A DNA stretch of 64,000 nucleotides from NCBI RefSeq assembly GCF_900239935.1, contig NZ_LT965929.1, positions 721,001 to 785,000 on the forward strand, read 5' to 3'. This document shows, in pieces, positions 20,607 to 30,614 of this stretch (position 1 is the first letter of the stretch; each line of letters starts with the position of its first letter). The DNA comes from Pseudoalteromonas carrageenovora IAM 12662. GTDB taxonomy: Bacteria > Pseudomonadota > Gammaproteobacteria > Enterobacterales > Alteromonadaceae. The position numbers and the translations under genes are program-made. Below the pieces are notes generated by a model. It was given only the letters and a program-made list of their open reading frames with translations, did not search any database and was not told the origin of the DNA.

Positions 20607-22523
20607 GTGATTGGTATTATCAAACAGCTGTTTAGTGAAACCGGACCATTGGCGTTATCGCTTGAGGGTTATACACCTCGTCAGCCTCAAATTGATATGG
20701 CCGTAGCTGTTGCAGATGCATTAAAAAATAGCACCCAACTAGTGGTCGAAGCCGGTACAGGTACGGGTAAAACATTTGCGTATTTAGCACCCGCACTAAA
20801 ATCAAAAGGTAAAACCATTATCTCAACGGGGTCAAAAGCCCTGCAAGAACAGCTTTACCACCGTGATTTACCTCAACTTGTTAAAGCGCTAAGCGCCTCT
20901 AAAAAAACGGCTTTACTAAAAGGGCGTGCCAATTACTTATGTACCTATCGATTAAATCAGCATGTTGCACACGTACCCACAGATGACTCTGATGTAATGC
21001 ATCAACTGGCCATGGTTGCAAAGTTTGCAAGCGAAACTCAGTCGGGTGATTTAGCCGATTGTATTGGTATTGAAGAAGACGCCAAAGTGTTGCCTTATGT
21101 AAACTCAACCGCAGATAACTGTTTAGGTAAAGAATGTCCCGACTTTCAAAGTTGTTATATACGTAAAGCGCGTTTAAATGCAGCCGAAGCAGATGTAGTC
21201 GTTATAAACCATCATTTATTTTTTGCAGACATGGCAGTAAAAGACTCTGGTTTTGCTGAGCTTATGCCCACTGCGGATGCTTACATATTTGACGAAGCCC
21301 ATCAGTTAAGTGAAATTGCGAGTGATTACTTTGGCGAAAGTATAAGTACTAAAAAGCTGGTTGATTTAATTAACGATTTACGTGCAATTTACCGAGCCGA
21401 AATCCCTGATATGCTGCAATTGGGTAAAAGCTTAAATAAACTTGAAACGAGTGTAGCCGACTTACGTTTACAGTTTGGTGTTGATGGCAGCCGTGGTGAC
21501 TGGCGCGAAAAGCTTAGTGATAAATTAATTTGTGCAGCACTGCACAGAGTAATAAGTGATTTAGACTTTGTGTACCAAGTATTAAAATTATGCTTAGAGC
21601 GCAGTGATAAAATAGAACACCCGTTTGAGCGAGCACTTGCCTTTAAAGGTCAGCTAGAGCGTGTTTTTGATACAGCTCAAACAGGATTTAGTTACTGGTA
21701 CGAAACCACAAGGCGCTATTTAACCGTTAATATTACACCGTTAAATGTATCAGCTAAATTTGCTAAAATGATGGAAGATACAGGCGCGGGCTTTGTATTT
21801 ACCTCAGCTACGCTATCTGTAGATAATAAGCTTGAGCATTTTAATGCAAGTTTAGGGCTAAAGCCCAAGCAAAGTATGATGGTAGATAGCCCATTTGACT
21901 ATCCAAACCAAGCGCTATTATGTTTACCACGGTATTTACCTGAGTCACATGCAGACAATATGCCTCATGCGATTGTGAGGCTAACACTTGAGCTTATCAA
22001 GTCGGCTAAAGGTCGCTGCTTTGTGCTCTTTACAAGTTATAGAATGATGCACTTGGTTGCCGAGGGCTTAACCACGCAAATCGATTACCCAGTGTATATG
22101 CAAGGGCAAATGTCTAAACGTATTATACTTGAAAAGTTTACCCGACACGGCAATGCCGTATTGCTTGGCACCGCTTCTTTTTGGGAAGGCGTGGATGTAC
22201 GTGGTAGCACTTTAAGCTGTGTTATTATTGATAAGTTACCGTTTGCCGCACCAGATGACCCTTTATTGCAAGCTAAAATGCAAGATTGCCAAATGCAAGG
22301 TAAAGACCCATTTGCGCATATTCAGCTTCCACAAGCAGTTATTGCACTCAAGCAAGGTGTAGGGCGTTTAATACGAGATAATAAAGACAAAGGCGTATTA
22401 GTAATATGCGATAATCGATTAGTAACACGCCAATATGGCCAAGTATTTTTAAAAAGCTTACCGCCTATGCGCCGCACGCGAAGCTTAGAAGACGCCAATA
22501 CATTTTTAAAACAAATTAATTAG
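20607..22523 (+). CDS. yoaA: DinG-family ATP-dependent DNA helicase YoaA
   Basis: A 638-aa XPD-like superfamily 2 helicase. Walker A GTGTGKT is at about residues 50-56. Four cysteines suited to a 4Fe-4S cluster lie at C112, C172, C177 and C183. The Walker B FDEAH is at about 228-232. C-terminal motifs include VLFTSY, GTASFWEGVDVRG and GVGRLIRD. The start is GTG 20607; no closer ATG fits the family N-terminus. E. coli YoaA works with the clamp-loader subunit HolC in repair of stalled forks. It sits 9 bp before tsaB, the same order as in E. coli. Confidence 0.93.
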   Translation: MIGIIKQLFSETGPLALSLEGYTPRQPQIDMAVAVADALKNSTQLVVEAGTGTGKTFAYLAPALKSKGKTIISTGSKALQEQLYHRDLPQLVKALSASKKTALLKGRANYLCTYRLNQHVAHVPTDDSDVMHQLAMVAKFASETQSGDLADCIGIEEDAKVLPYVNSTADNCLGKECPDFQSCYIRKARLNAAEADVVVINHHLFFADMAVKDSGFAELMPTADAYIFDEAHQLSEIASDYFGESISTKKLVDLINDLRAIYRAEIPDMLQLGKSLNKLETSVADLRLQFGVDGSRGDWREKLSDKLICAALHRVISDLDFVYQVLKLCLERSDKIEHPFERALAFKGQLERVFDTAQTGFSYWYETTRRYLTVNITPLNVSAKFAKMMEDTGAGFVFTSATLSVDNKLEHFNASLGLKPKQSMMVDSPFDYPNQALLCLPRYLPESHADNMPHAIVRLTLELIKSAKGRCFVLFTSYRMMHLVAEGLTTQIDYPVYMQGQMSKRIILEKFTRHGNAVLLGTASFWEGVDVRGSTLSCVIIDKLPFAAPDDPLLQAKMQDCQMQGKDPFAHIQLPQAVIALKQGVGRLIRDNKDKGVLVICDNRLVTRQYGQVFLKSLPPMRRTRSLEDANTFLKQIN

Positions 22524-22532
22524 AGTACTAAA

Positions 22533-23237
22533 ATGATCAAAAGTAATATTCTTGCCCTTGATGCTTCAACAGAAGCACTTTCAATTGTTTTACATGTAAA
22601 GGGACAAACATTTCATCATTTTGAAGAATGCCCACAGCAGCATAGCCAAAAAATTCTTCCGCTTATAGATGAGCTACTAAGTAAAGCTAACTGTAAATTA
22701 AAAGACTTAGATGTCATTGGTTTTGGCCAAGGACCTGGTAGTTTTACTGGCGTGCGTATAAGTGTTGCAATTGCACAAGGGTTAGCTTATTCAACTAACT
22801 TGCCATTAGTTGGGGTGTCTACACTTGCGATTATGGCGCAGCAAGCTTTTGAACAAAATGGCAGCGCTAATGTATACCCAGCTATTGATGCTCGAATGGG
22901 TGAAATTTACTTTGCTCAGTACCAAGTAAACAACAATTTAATGCAGCTTGTTAATCAAGAATGTGTGATCAAGCCTGAACTTTTAAACGCCGATTATATT
23001 TCAGATAACGAGCAAAACTATGTAGCTGTAGGCACTGGTTTCAAAACTTACCCAGATGCGCTTAATAATTTTGATAGCGTTTCTATTAATAGTGATATTA
23101 CTCTACCAGATGCACGTTTTATGCTCGCCCTTGTTGATGCAGAGTTTTTAGCTGGTAATGGTGTTAAAGCAAGCGACGCTCAACCAAAATATGTACGCGA
23201 TACGGTTACATGGAAAAAACTACCTGGTCGCGAATAG
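22533..23237 (+). CDS. tsaB: tRNA N6-threonylcarbamoyladenosine modification protein TsaB
   Basis: A 234-aa ASKHA-fold protein (YeaZ) that acts as the platform for TsaD and TsaE in t6A37 modification of ANN-decoding tRNAs. It shows ILALDASTEALSI at the N-terminus, GFGQGPGSFTGVRI, and PAIDARMGEIYFA. Length and order (yoaA-tsaB) match E. coli. It is probably co-transcribed with yoaA. Confidence 0.96.
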   Translation: MIKSNILALDASTEALSIVLHVKGQTFHHFEECPQQHSQKILPLIDELLSKANCKLKDLDVIGFGQGPGSFTGVRISVAIAQGLAYSTNLPLVGVSTLAIMAQQAFEQNGSANVYPAIDARMGEIYFAQYQVNNNLMQLVNQECVIKPELLNADYISDNEQNYVAVGTGFKTYPDALNNFDSVSINSDITLPDARFMLALVDAEFLAGNGVKASDAQPKYVRDTVTWKKLPGRE

Positions 23238-23304
23238 GCTTAAGTTTGCAAATTGTTTAATTTTAAATCATAATTTTAACTATGTTTAAGTTTGGAGTTT
23301 GTTT

Positions 23305-23634
23305 ATGACATTACCCATTGGTTCCGGTTTTTTTGCTGGAGATATTCCTGGTAGAGTAAGCTCAAAAAGTGTTGTCACTAATAAACCTCAAAGTGTTGTT
23401 GAACAAAATACAACGCAAAAAACAAACACAGATTATGTAAAAAGCAGTAAAGAAGGTGTCGAGCGCGCAAATGAGTTTTTTAAAGCCAGCGCGAGTACTA
23501 CACAGTTCAGCCAAACAATTTACGACCAACCAACTGCACAAGTAAGCAAAGCAATTTCTACTTATACAGAGTTTGCTAATTTAGAACGCAGAGCAGAAGT
23601 ACAAGATTTAATAGGCGTAGATATATACGCTTAA
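23305..23634 (+). CDS. Conserved-looking hypothetical protein (109 aa)
   Basis: Not recognised. ATG 23305 is chosen because GGAG (23294-23297) is correctly spaced; an in-frame TTG lies 6 nt upstream. The protein has no signal peptide, cysteine or membrane helix. Its N-terminus is Gly/Pro-rich (MTLPIGSGFFAGDIPGR) and its middle Ser/Thr/Gln-rich, and it ends in a more ordered segment (FANLERRAEVQDLIGVDIYA). It could be a small cytoplasmic or partly disordered protein. It stands alone between tsaB and a terminator. Confidence 0.65.
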   Translation: MTLPIGSGFFAGDIPGRVSSKSVVTNKPQSVVEQNTTQKTNTDYVKSSKEGVERANEFFKASASTTQFSQTIYDQPTAQVSKAISTYTEFANLERRAEVQDLIGVDIYA

Positions 23635-23650
23635 AGCCTTTTAAAAACAA

Positions 23651-23677
23651 AAAGCCCGAACAGTAGTTCGGGCTTTT
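23651..23677. terminator. Bidirectional terminator
   Basis: AAAGCCCGAA / TTCGGGCTTT perfect 10-bp arms, 6-nt loop, between the convergent small gene and the alkaline phosphatase gene. Confidence 0.85.
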
Positions 23678-23694
23678 GCGTTTAGTGTTAAATA

Positions 23695-24985
23695 CTACTT
23701 TTCAATAAAGCCAATCAATTTATCTGCAATATCGGTATTGTTTTGTGAACCGATAAATTGCTCACTCCCTTTACCGTAAGCAAATACTTGAACGTCTACT
23801 GCGGTATGCCCGCCTGTAGTCCAACCGGTAAAGCTTGTGTCACTAATGATACTTTTGACAGCTAAATTAAGCGCTTTGTCGCCCATTTTTTTAGCTTGTT
23901 CAAGCTTGATTTTATTTTCAGTCGTAAATTCAATATTAGTGTTAGCATCCCATACTGACTTGAGGTCGTCAGTATCAAGTAATTGCTGAGTCAATTTACC
24001 TGCTGTTGCTTTAATACCTTTAATTACATCTGTTTCCCACTTAAATTGACCATGTGCGCCAAGCGTTAAACCACCAGTAGAGTGATCAGCTGTAATTACT
24101 AATATAGTATCTTTGTTTTTATCAACATAGGCTTTTGCTTTTTCGATTGATTTAGCAAAGTCATCCATTTCCGCCATTGCACACGCAATATCGTTAGCGT
24201 GACCACACCAATCAATTTGGCTGCCTTCGATCATTACAAAAAAGCCTTCTTTGTTTTGGCCATCAAGTAAATCAAGTGCTTTAGAAGTAAGTTGAGTTAA
24301 ACGAGTTGGGTTTTCATCAAGCGCGAATGGCAAGCCCTTTGATGCATATAAACCGATAGCAGGCAGTTGCGTAATTTGATTTAGGTTTTTAATATCGTCG
24401 CCATATTGATAACCAGCAGCTTTAAACTCGTCTACTAAATTACGGTCTTCGCGAATAAAATACTTTGTACCGCCGCCTAACATTAAGTCGACGGGTAATT
24501 TACCTGCAATTTTATTATCGATGTAATCATTTGCTATTTCGTCGTAGTTATAACGAGACTCATTATGAGCTGTAAAGCTTGCTGGAGTAGCATGGTTTAT
24601 TTGTGATGTAGCAACAAGCGCCGTTGTCATACCACGTTCACGCGCGATTTCTAGCATGGTTTTCACAGGTTTTTTTTTCTGTGTCTACACCAACAGCACC
24701 ATTGTAACTTTTATGACCACTGCTAAGTGCTGTTGCGCCTGCTGCACTGTCAGTTACATAAGTATGATCGTCAGGGTATGTGGTAGCCATGCCTGTTAAA
24801 ATTGAATCAAATACTGTTTTTTCAACGTCTTTGGTGGTTGGGTCGTCTTGAAAATAGCGATAAGCAGTCGTGTATGCTGGACCCATACCGTCACCAATCA
24901 TATAAATAACATTTTTAGGCGCTGATTCTGCATAAACGCCAGAAGTAGTGCATAAAAGTGCCAATAAGCTTAATTGTTTTTTCAT
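23695..24985 (-). pseudogene. Alkaline phosphatase (PhoA family), split by a one-base frameshift
   Basis: Two overlapping minus-strand frames together make one enzyme of about 429 aa. The 5' part (24985 down to about 24670) has a signal peptide, the metal motif NVIYMIGDGMG and the nucleophile serine in VTDSAAGATA. The 3' part (24666-23695) has SQINHATPA, MIEGSQIDWCGH, ITADHSTGG and GWTTGGHTA metal ligands. The break is a run of nine T at 24670-24678 (A on the coding strand). Eight would read DTEKKPVKTMLEIARERG without interruption. All catalytic residues survive, so this is either a sequence error, a fresh mutation or a slippage switch. The enzyme would be periplasmic and scavenge phosphate from monoesters. 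Confidence 0.9.
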
Positions 24986-25392
24986 TGTTGTACCTTATGA
25001 GTGTACCTTATTTAATAGCCGTTGATATTGTATACAGATAGCATGATAAATAAATGAATATCTAAGGTTTTTGCATTAAATGAGCTTTCAGATTATTGAA
25101 AAAAGACTAAAGTTAAGGGGTATTTATTTTATTTATACTTATTATAAATTTTATACATAAAACTTAATAGACATAGTTTTGGCTTAAAATTGTACTAAAA
25201 ATGCTATGAATAAATATAGAAAATTGAAGTTATCTATCTAAGTACATGAAATATAATAGTTTTAAATCATCCTGTGTTTTTTATAAATCACAAGTATTTA
25301 AAGTGGTTTAATTACGCACCATTTGAGATGTTAGTGGTCAGACAACTTGTATGTTATAAATAACGACGCGCTACTAAAAGTAAGGAGTCAAC
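24986..25392. other. Divergent intergenic region
   Basis: 407 bp between the divergent alkaline phosphatase and alpha/beta-hydrolase genes. It is very AT-rich. Upstream of the phosphatase I find no run of PhoB half-sites comparable to those near 46.6 and 52.0 kb. AAGGAG at 25382-25387 serves the hydrolase. Nothing else is recognised. Confidence 0.4.
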
Positions 25393-26244
25393 GTGCAGCC
25401 ATTTGATATTAAAACAAGCAATTTAAATATTCATGGCTTAAAGGTCGGCTCTGGGAAAGAAATCGTCATAGCACTGCATGGTTGGTTAGATAATTGTCAT
25501 AGTTTTATGCCAATGTTAAATAATGTAGAGCCTATACATACTTGGTATTGCATTGATTTTGCAGGTCATGGTCTATCGAGCTGGCGAAGTGATGACGCAC
25601 ATTACTATTTTGTAGATTACATCGATGATTTACATGACTTTATAACCACACTTGGTTTTAAAAAAGTGCATCTAGTTGGTCATTCTATGGGAGCTATGGT
25701 GGCGGGGCTATATGCAAGTTGCTTTAGTGACTATGTTAAAAGCGTTACTTTTATAGAGGGCATAGGCTGCGTAACGACCCCAAGTGAGGATGTGTGTGAG
25801 CAATTAAAAAACGCAGTTTTAAACAGGGCCAGATTAAAAAATAAAAAAGCGCGTTTTTATAAGTCTAAGCAACAAATTTATGATGCACGTGCTCAAACAA
25901 CCGATTTGAATAATGAGCATGTAGCCATGTTAATGCAGCGCAATATTAAGCAAGTTTCAAAAGATTTTGTTTTAACTACGGATCCTAAGCTCAAAAATCA
26001 TTCAGGTTTTAGGTTTGATGAAGCGCAATGTATTGGTGCAATAAAAGAATTAACTGCACCAAGTCAATTAATTTTAGGTAACGAAGGGTATTCGTTTGTA
26101 AAACAAAATTTAGAAAAGTATATTAGTTATTACAACAACTTGAAGATAATTAATGTTGATGGTGGGCACCATTGCCATATGCAAAGTAGTGAGCTATGTT
26201 TTGAGCATATTCAAGACTTTATGCAGCAAAATGGTGCATGTTAA
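25393..26244 (+). CDS. Alpha/beta-hydrolase
   Basis: A 283-aa serine hydrolase of the alpha/beta fold. The oxyanion-loop motif ALHGWLDN is near residue 28, FAGHG near residue 57, the nucleophile elbow GHSMG has S98, and the C-terminal catalytic histidine is probably in GGHHCH. The start is GTG with AAGGAG correctly spaced. It lies 115 bp upstream of fadD on the same strand, so a role in lipid or ester metabolism is possible but unproven. The substrate cannot be named. Confidence 0.85.
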   Translation: MQPFDIKTSNLNIHGLKVGSGKEIVIALHGWLDNCHSFMPMLNNVEPIHTWYCIDFAGHGLSSWRSDDAHYYFVDYIDDLHDFITTLGFKKVHLVGHSMGAMVAGLYASCFSDYVKSVTFIEGIGCVTTPSEDVCEQLKNAVLNRARLKNKKARFYKSKQQIYDARAQTTDLNNEHVAMLMQRNIKQVSKDFVLTTDPKLKNHSGFRFDEAQCIGAIKELTAPSQLILGNEGYSFVKQNLEKYISYYNNLKIINVDGGHHCHMQSSELCFEHIQDFMQQNGAC

Positions 26245-26359
26245 TTGTAAGTTTACGTGAAATGTGGGATTATTCCTGCATTAGAGTATTTGCTCAATTG
26301 TTAAAGCGCCTTACTTAGATTAAGGTTAATAAAAATATAATTATAAACAGGGGCTAAGA

Positions 26360-28012
26360 GTGGAAAAAATCTGGCTTAAGCGCTACCCAGAGGGTATGCC
26401 TGAAACAATCGATCCTGAGCATTATAACTCGTTACTCGAAGTGTTCGAAAAAAGTTTTTCTGATTACAAAGATTTACCTGCATTTACTAACATGGGTAAA
26501 ACTTTAACCTATGATGAAATTGACTCGGCTACAAAAAAAGTTGCGTCATATATCCAAAATGATTTAGGTCTTAAAAAAGGCGATAAAGTCGCTGTAATGA
26601 TGCCTAACTTGTTACAGACTCCTATTACTATTTTAGGTGTGCTACGCGCAGGATGTGTTGTGGTTAATGTTAACCCTTTATACACAGTACGTGAGCTTGA
26701 GCACCAGCTAAAAGATTCTGATACTACTGCTATTTTCATTCTTGCTAACTTTGCCGACACGCTTGAAAAAGCATTGGCTAAAACCGATGTTAAGCACATT
26801 GTTGTTACGCAAGTAGGTGACCTAGTTGGTGGCGTTAAAAAGCATATCGTTAATTTTGTCGTTAAGTACGTTAAAAAAATGGTACCAAGCTACAGCCTGC
26901 CTAATGTAATTAAGTTCTCAGATGTACTAAGCGCTGATGCTGCAAAGTACACTCGCCCAGAAATGCAATTATCTGACTTGGCTTTCTTACAGTACACAGG
27001 TGGTACTACCGGTGTGTCTAAAGGTGCAATGCTTAGCCACGGTAATATGGTTGGAAATCTTGAGCAAGTATCGGGTTGTTTAGATAAAGTTTTAGATAGA
27101 GGCACAGAAGTGGTTGTTACTGCTTTACCGCTTTATCATATCTTTGCTTTAACTGCGAACTGCTTAACGTTTATGAAATACGGTGGTTTAAACGTATTAA
27201 TTACAAATCCACGCGATATGCCAGCATTTGTAAAAGAGCTTAGCCAAAATAAATTTACCGCTATTACAGGCGTAAACACATTATTTAATGGCTTATTAAA
27301 TACCCCTGGTTTTGCTGAGCTTGATTTTAGTCATTTAAAAATGTCGCTTGGTGGTGGTATGGCCGTGCAGCGCCCTGTAGCCGAAAGATGGCAAAAAGTG
27401 ACAAGCTCAAAACTAATGGAAGGTTACGGTTTAACTGAGTGTGCGCCACTTGTAACCGTAAGCCCGTACGATTTAGAAGCATACAACGGCTCTATTGGTT
27501 TACCAGCGCCAAACACAGAAATTAAGCTTATGCTTGATAATGGTGAAGAAGCAGCCAAAGGTGAACCAGGTGAATTATGGGTTAAAGGTCCACAAGTAAT
27601 GCTTGGTTACTATAATAGACCAGATGCAACTGCTGAATGTCTTAAAGATGGCTGGTTTGCAACAGGCGATATAGCAACATACGATGATGAAGGTTTCTTT
27701 TACATAGTAGACCGTAAAAAAGACATGATTATTGTTTCTGGCTTTAATGTATTCCCAAATGAAATTGAAGAAGTTGTTGCGATGCATGATGGTGTGCTTG
27801 AAGTAGCAGCTATTGGTATACCTCACGATGTAAGTGGTGAACAAGTTAAAGTTTTTGTTGTGAAAAAAGACCCTTCTTTAACTGAAAAAGATATAATAAA
27901 TCACTGTCGTGATAATTTAACTAATTACAAGGTCCCTAAACTGGTAGAGTTTAGAGATGAGTTACCTAAAACTAACGTAGGTAAAATACTCAGAAGAGCC
28001 TTGAAAGATTAG
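26360..28012 (+). CDS. fadD: Long-chain fatty-acid-CoA ligase
   Basis: A 550-aa ANL-superfamily enzyme that activates fatty acids to acyl-CoA with ATP at the inner membrane. It shows the [10 protein letters not shown] family N-terminus, the P-loop [13 protein letters not shown] (about 212-224), the adenylate motif [14 protein letters not shown], the hinge [16 protein letters not shown], and the C-terminal catalytic lysine in [10 protein letters not shown]. The start is GTG 26360, aligned with the E. coli start, with AGGGG upstream. The fadD-rnd order is conserved with E. coli. Confidence 0.96.
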   Translation: MEKIWLKRYPEGMPETIDPEHYNSLLEVFEKSFSDYKDLPAFTNMGKTLTYDEIDSATKKVASYIQNDLGLKKGDKVAVMMPNLLQTPITILGVLRAGCVVVNVNPLYTVRELEHQLKDSDTTAIFILANFADTLEKALAKTDVKHIVVTQVGDLVGGVKKHIVNFVVKYVKKMVPSYSLPNVIKFSDVLSADAAKYTRPEMQLSDLAFLQYTGGTTGVSKGAMLSHGNMVGNLEQVSGCLDKVLDRGTEVVVTALPLYHIFALTANCLTFMKYGGLNVLITNPRDMPAFVKELSQNKFTAITGVNTLFNGLLNTPGFAELDFSHLKMSLGGGMAVQRPVAERWQKVTSSKLMEGYGLTECAPLVTVSPYDLEAYNGSIGLPAPNTEIKLMLDNGEEAAKGEPGELWVKGPQVMLGYYNRPDATAECLKDGWFATGDIATYDDEGFFYIVDRKKDMIIVSGFNVFPNEIEEVVAMHDGVLEVAAIGIPHDVSGEQVKVFVVKKDPSLTEKDIINHCRDNLTNYKVPKLVEFRDELPKTNVGKILRRALKD

Positions 28013-28020
28013 CAACCTAT

Positions 28021-28048
28021 AAAAAAGCCGGCATTAGCCGGCTTTTTT
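28021..28048 (+). terminator. Terminator between fadD and rnd
   Basis: AAAAAAGCCGGC / GCCGGCTTTTTT perfect arms with a 4-nt ATTA loop. The rnd ribosome-binding site begins only a few bases later, so rnd either has its own promoter beyond this point or depends on readthrough. Confidence 0.85.
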
Positions 28049-28063
28049 ATTGTAGGAGATTAA

Positions 28064-29194
28064 GTGCAATACCAATTGATCGAAACACAAAATCAGCTTA
28101 ATACTTTTGTTGAGCAAATTAAAAGCAAACCTATCTTAGCAATTGATACCGAATTTATGCGCCGTCGCACTTTGTATCCAGAGGTTGCACTGATCCAAGT
28201 TTTTGATGGTGAGCATTTAGCATTAATAGACCCACTGGCTGAACTTTCATTATTTGATTTTTGGGAGATTTTGAAAGATCCCGCAGTTTTAAAGGTACTG
28301 CATTCACCATCAGAAGATATTGAAGTTTTTCAAAAGTACGCAGGCTTTGTACCCGCTCCATTATTTGATACACAATTTGCACTGCAATTGCTTGGCGAGG
28401 GCAATTGTATGGGCTTTGCCTTAATGGTAAAAGAGCTATTAGAAATAGAAATAGATAAAAGTGAATCGCGCACTAATTGGCTACAGCGTCCTTTAACTAA
28501 AAAACAATTAGACTATGCAGCTGCAGATACTTTTCATTTACTGCCATGTTATGAGCTTATTATTGAGCGTATTAATAAGGCTGAGTTATTTGATATTGTA
28601 ATAAATGAAAGCGAATTAATTGCAAATAAACGCGCGTTTCAAACACCCGACGAGCTTTTATATAAAGACATAAAGAATGCATGGCAGTTAAAGCCGCATG
28701 AGCTCGCTGTTCTTAAAGAGCTAGCTGTATGGCGACGTAACAAAGCAATACGCAAAAACTTAGCGCTTAACTTTGTGCTTAAAGAGCACAATATGACTGA
28801 AATTGCTAAGCGCGGCCCTTCAAGCTTAAATTCACTTAGGCAAATTCCGGGCGTTGAATCAATGGAAGTTAATCGCTCTGGTGTAGAAATACTAAAATGT
28901 ATTGAAACGGCTAAAGCAACCCCAGAAGAGCTTCATCCACCTGTACTTAAGCGTTTAATTGATTTTCCTAGTTATAAAAAGGTAGCTAAAGATATCAAAC
29001 AAAAAGTAACTAAAGTGGCTAAAGAGCACAACATTCCTGAGGATGTTATGGCTTCTAAAAAGCAAATTAATCAATTGATTAGTTGGAATTGGAAGTTAAC
29101 TGATGTGCAAAAACAAAAGCATATTAAGCCAGATTTACTAAGTTCGTGGCGCTATAGTTATGTAAAAGAAACATTAAAAGAGTGGGATAAATAG
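28064..29194 (+). CDS. rnd: Ribonuclease D
   Basis: A 376-aa 3'-5' exoribonuclease for tRNA and small RNA 3'-end maturation (E. coli length 375). The DEDDy catalytic residues are visible: D28 and E30 in AIDTEF, D85 in SPSEDIEVF, Y151 and D155 in YAAADT. An HRDC domain lies at about 212-292, followed by a second helical domain. The start is GTG with TAGGAG 5 nt upstream. Confidence 0.95.
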   Translation: MQYQLIETQNQLNTFVEQIKSKPILAIDTEFMRRRTLYPEVALIQVFDGEHLALIDPLAELSLFDFWEILKDPAVLKVLHSPSEDIEVFQKYAGFVPAPLFDTQFALQLLGEGNCMGFALMVKELLEIEIDKSESRTNWLQRPLTKKQLDYAAADTFHLLPCYELIIERINKAELFDIVINESELIANKRAFQTPDELLYKDIKNAWQLKPHELAVLKELAVWRRNKAIRKNLALNFVLKEHNMTEIAKRGPSSLNSLRQIPGVESMEVNRSGVEILKCIETAKATPEELHPPVLKRLIDFPSYKKVAKDIKQKVTKVAKEHNIPEDVMASKKQINQLISWNWKLTDVQKQKHIKPDLLSSWRYSYVKETLKEWDK

Positions 29195-29264
29195 ATTTTT
29201 TAAATCAGGCTTTTATGATTTCAACAAAATCTGAGTAGCCAGAGCTTATGTTTGCATGAACACA

Positions 29265-29295
29265 AAAACACCCACACTAAAAGAGTGGGTGTTTT
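29265..29295 (+). terminator. Terminator after rnd
   Basis: AAAACACCCAC / GTGGGTGTTTT arms with a 9-nt loop. The terminal T-run is inside the stem. The rest of the 340-bp gap between rnd and minE holds only a second terminator. Confidence 0.75.
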
Positions 29296-29503
29296 ACTAA
29301 TTCGCAATAATACTTAATCATTTTAAGGCGCTAAACCTGGCGGTAGTTACATTAATAGTTAGTCATTTACGCCTGTATGCACGCACAAAGTACAGTACAA
29401 CAAATCATCTAACTTACAGGGTTTAAGTTAAGTGTTTCACCAAGTTATCAATACGATTTTCATACATCAAAAAATCATTCAATTATAATGATTGGTATTA
29501 AAC

Positions 29504-29530
29504 AAAAACGGCACTTAAAGTGCCGTTTTT
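29504..29530. terminator. Terminator of the min operon (bidirectional)
   Basis: AAAAACGGCAC / GTGCCGTTTTT perfect 11-bp arms with loop TTAAA, 5 bp beyond the minE stop. Confidence 0.85.
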
Positions 29531-29534
29531 AATT

Positions 29535-29798
29535 TTACTTTTTTTCTTCGTCAGGTAGTGTCACGTTTAGCTCAAGTACGGCTAAATCATCTTCGTTTTG
29601 ATCAAACTGTACCTGTACTGCATCAGTATTAACGTTCACGTATTTACGGATCACATCTAAAATATCTTGTTTTAATTGTGGTAGGTAATCCGGCGTTCCA
29701 CGTTGAGAACGTTCGTGCGCGACAATGATCTGCAATCGCTCTTTTGCTAATGACGCGCTGTTTTTCTTTTCTGAGCGGAAGTAGTCAAGTAAAGACAC
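29535..29798 (-). CDS. minE: Cell division topological specificity factor MinE
   Basis: An 87-aa MinE that releases MinD from the membrane and drives pole-to-pole Min oscillation. GTG 29798 is chosen as start: it gives the conserved [23 protein letters not shown]-terminus, a normal length, and GGAGG 5 nt upstream. The open frame extends further upstream into minD, but that part is not family-like. The anti-MinCD helix and the C-terminal dimer domain ([16 protein letters not shown]) are intact. It starts 1 bp after the minD stop. Confidence 0.96.
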   Translation of the reverse strand: MSLLDYFRSEKKNSASLAKERLQIIVAHERSQRGTPDYLPQLKQDILDVIRKYVNVNTDAVQVQFDQNEDDLAVLELNVTLPDEEKK

Positions 29799-29799
29799 A

Positions 29800-30609
29800 T
29801 TAACCTCCAAAAATCCGTTTAAATAAGCCTTTTTTCTCAACATCTAAGAATCGAAAATCGACTGTTTCACCTAATAAGCGATTAATTGCATCTGCGTAGG
29901 CTTGGCCTGCATCAGAATCGCTATCAAGTATTACTGGTTGACCCGAGTTAGATGCACTTAATACTGCTTGCGACTCAGGAATAACACCCAATAGAGGGAT
30001 CGATAGTATATCTTGTACGTCTTCTACCGATAACATTTCACCTTTTTCAACACGCTCAGGGTTGTAACGCGTTAATAATAAGTGCTCTTTAATGTTTTCT
30101 AGGCCTTCTTCAGCACGTTTTGACTTGCTGTGTAAAATACCTAAAATTCTGTCTGAATCTCGTACCGATGAGACTTCTGGGTTTGTAGTAACAATTGCTT
30201 CATCAGCAAAATACATAGCCATCATCGCGCCGGCTTCAATACCCGCTGGCGAGTCACATACGATGTAATCAAAATCTTTTTTTAGTTCGTTAAGTACGCG
30301 CTCAACACCCTCACGGGTTAGTGCGTCTTTATCGCGAGTTTGCGACGCAGGAAGTAAAAACAATTTTTCTACGCGCTTGTCTTTTATAAGCGCTTGGTTA
30401 AGGTTCGCTTCACCATTAATTACGTTTACAAAGTCGTATACTACACGGCGTTCACAACCCATAATTAAATCTAGGTTTCGTAAACCAATATCAAAATCGA
30501 TAATGACTGTTTTATAGCCTTTTAATGCTAATCCGGTGCCAATTGCAGCGCTTGATGTTGTTTTACCAACACCGCCTTTACCCGAGGTAACGACAATTAC
30601 TTTTGCCAT
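29800..30609 (-). CDS. minD: Septum site-determining ATPase MinD
   Basis: A 269-aa deviant-Walker ATPase. It shows [12 protein letters not shown] at residues 8-18, FDIGLRNLD, and the C-terminal amphipathic membrane-targeting helix [11 protein letters not shown]. It recruits MinC to the membrane and is displaced by MinE. The gene order minC-minD-minE is standard. Confidence 0.98.
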   Translation of the reverse strand: MAKVIVVTSGKGGVGKTTSSAAIGTGLALKGYKTVIIDFDIGLRNLDLIMGCERRVVYDFVNVINGEANLNQALIKDKRVEKLFLLPASQTRDKDALTREGVERVLNELKKDFDYIVCDSPAGIEAGAMMAMYFADEAIVTTNPEVSSVRDSDRILGILHSKSKRAEEGLENIKEHLLLTRYNPERVEKGEMLSVEDVQDILSIPLLGVIPESQAVLSASNSGQPVILDSDSDAGQAYADAINRLLGETVDFRFLDVEKKGLFKRIFGG

Positions 30610-30614
30610 GAGAT

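Noticed and set aside
24986..25100. Pho box upstream of the alkaline phosphatase
   Set aside because: Only isolated partial matches (for example CTGTATA) are present, without the 11-bp phasing seen near 52.0 kb.
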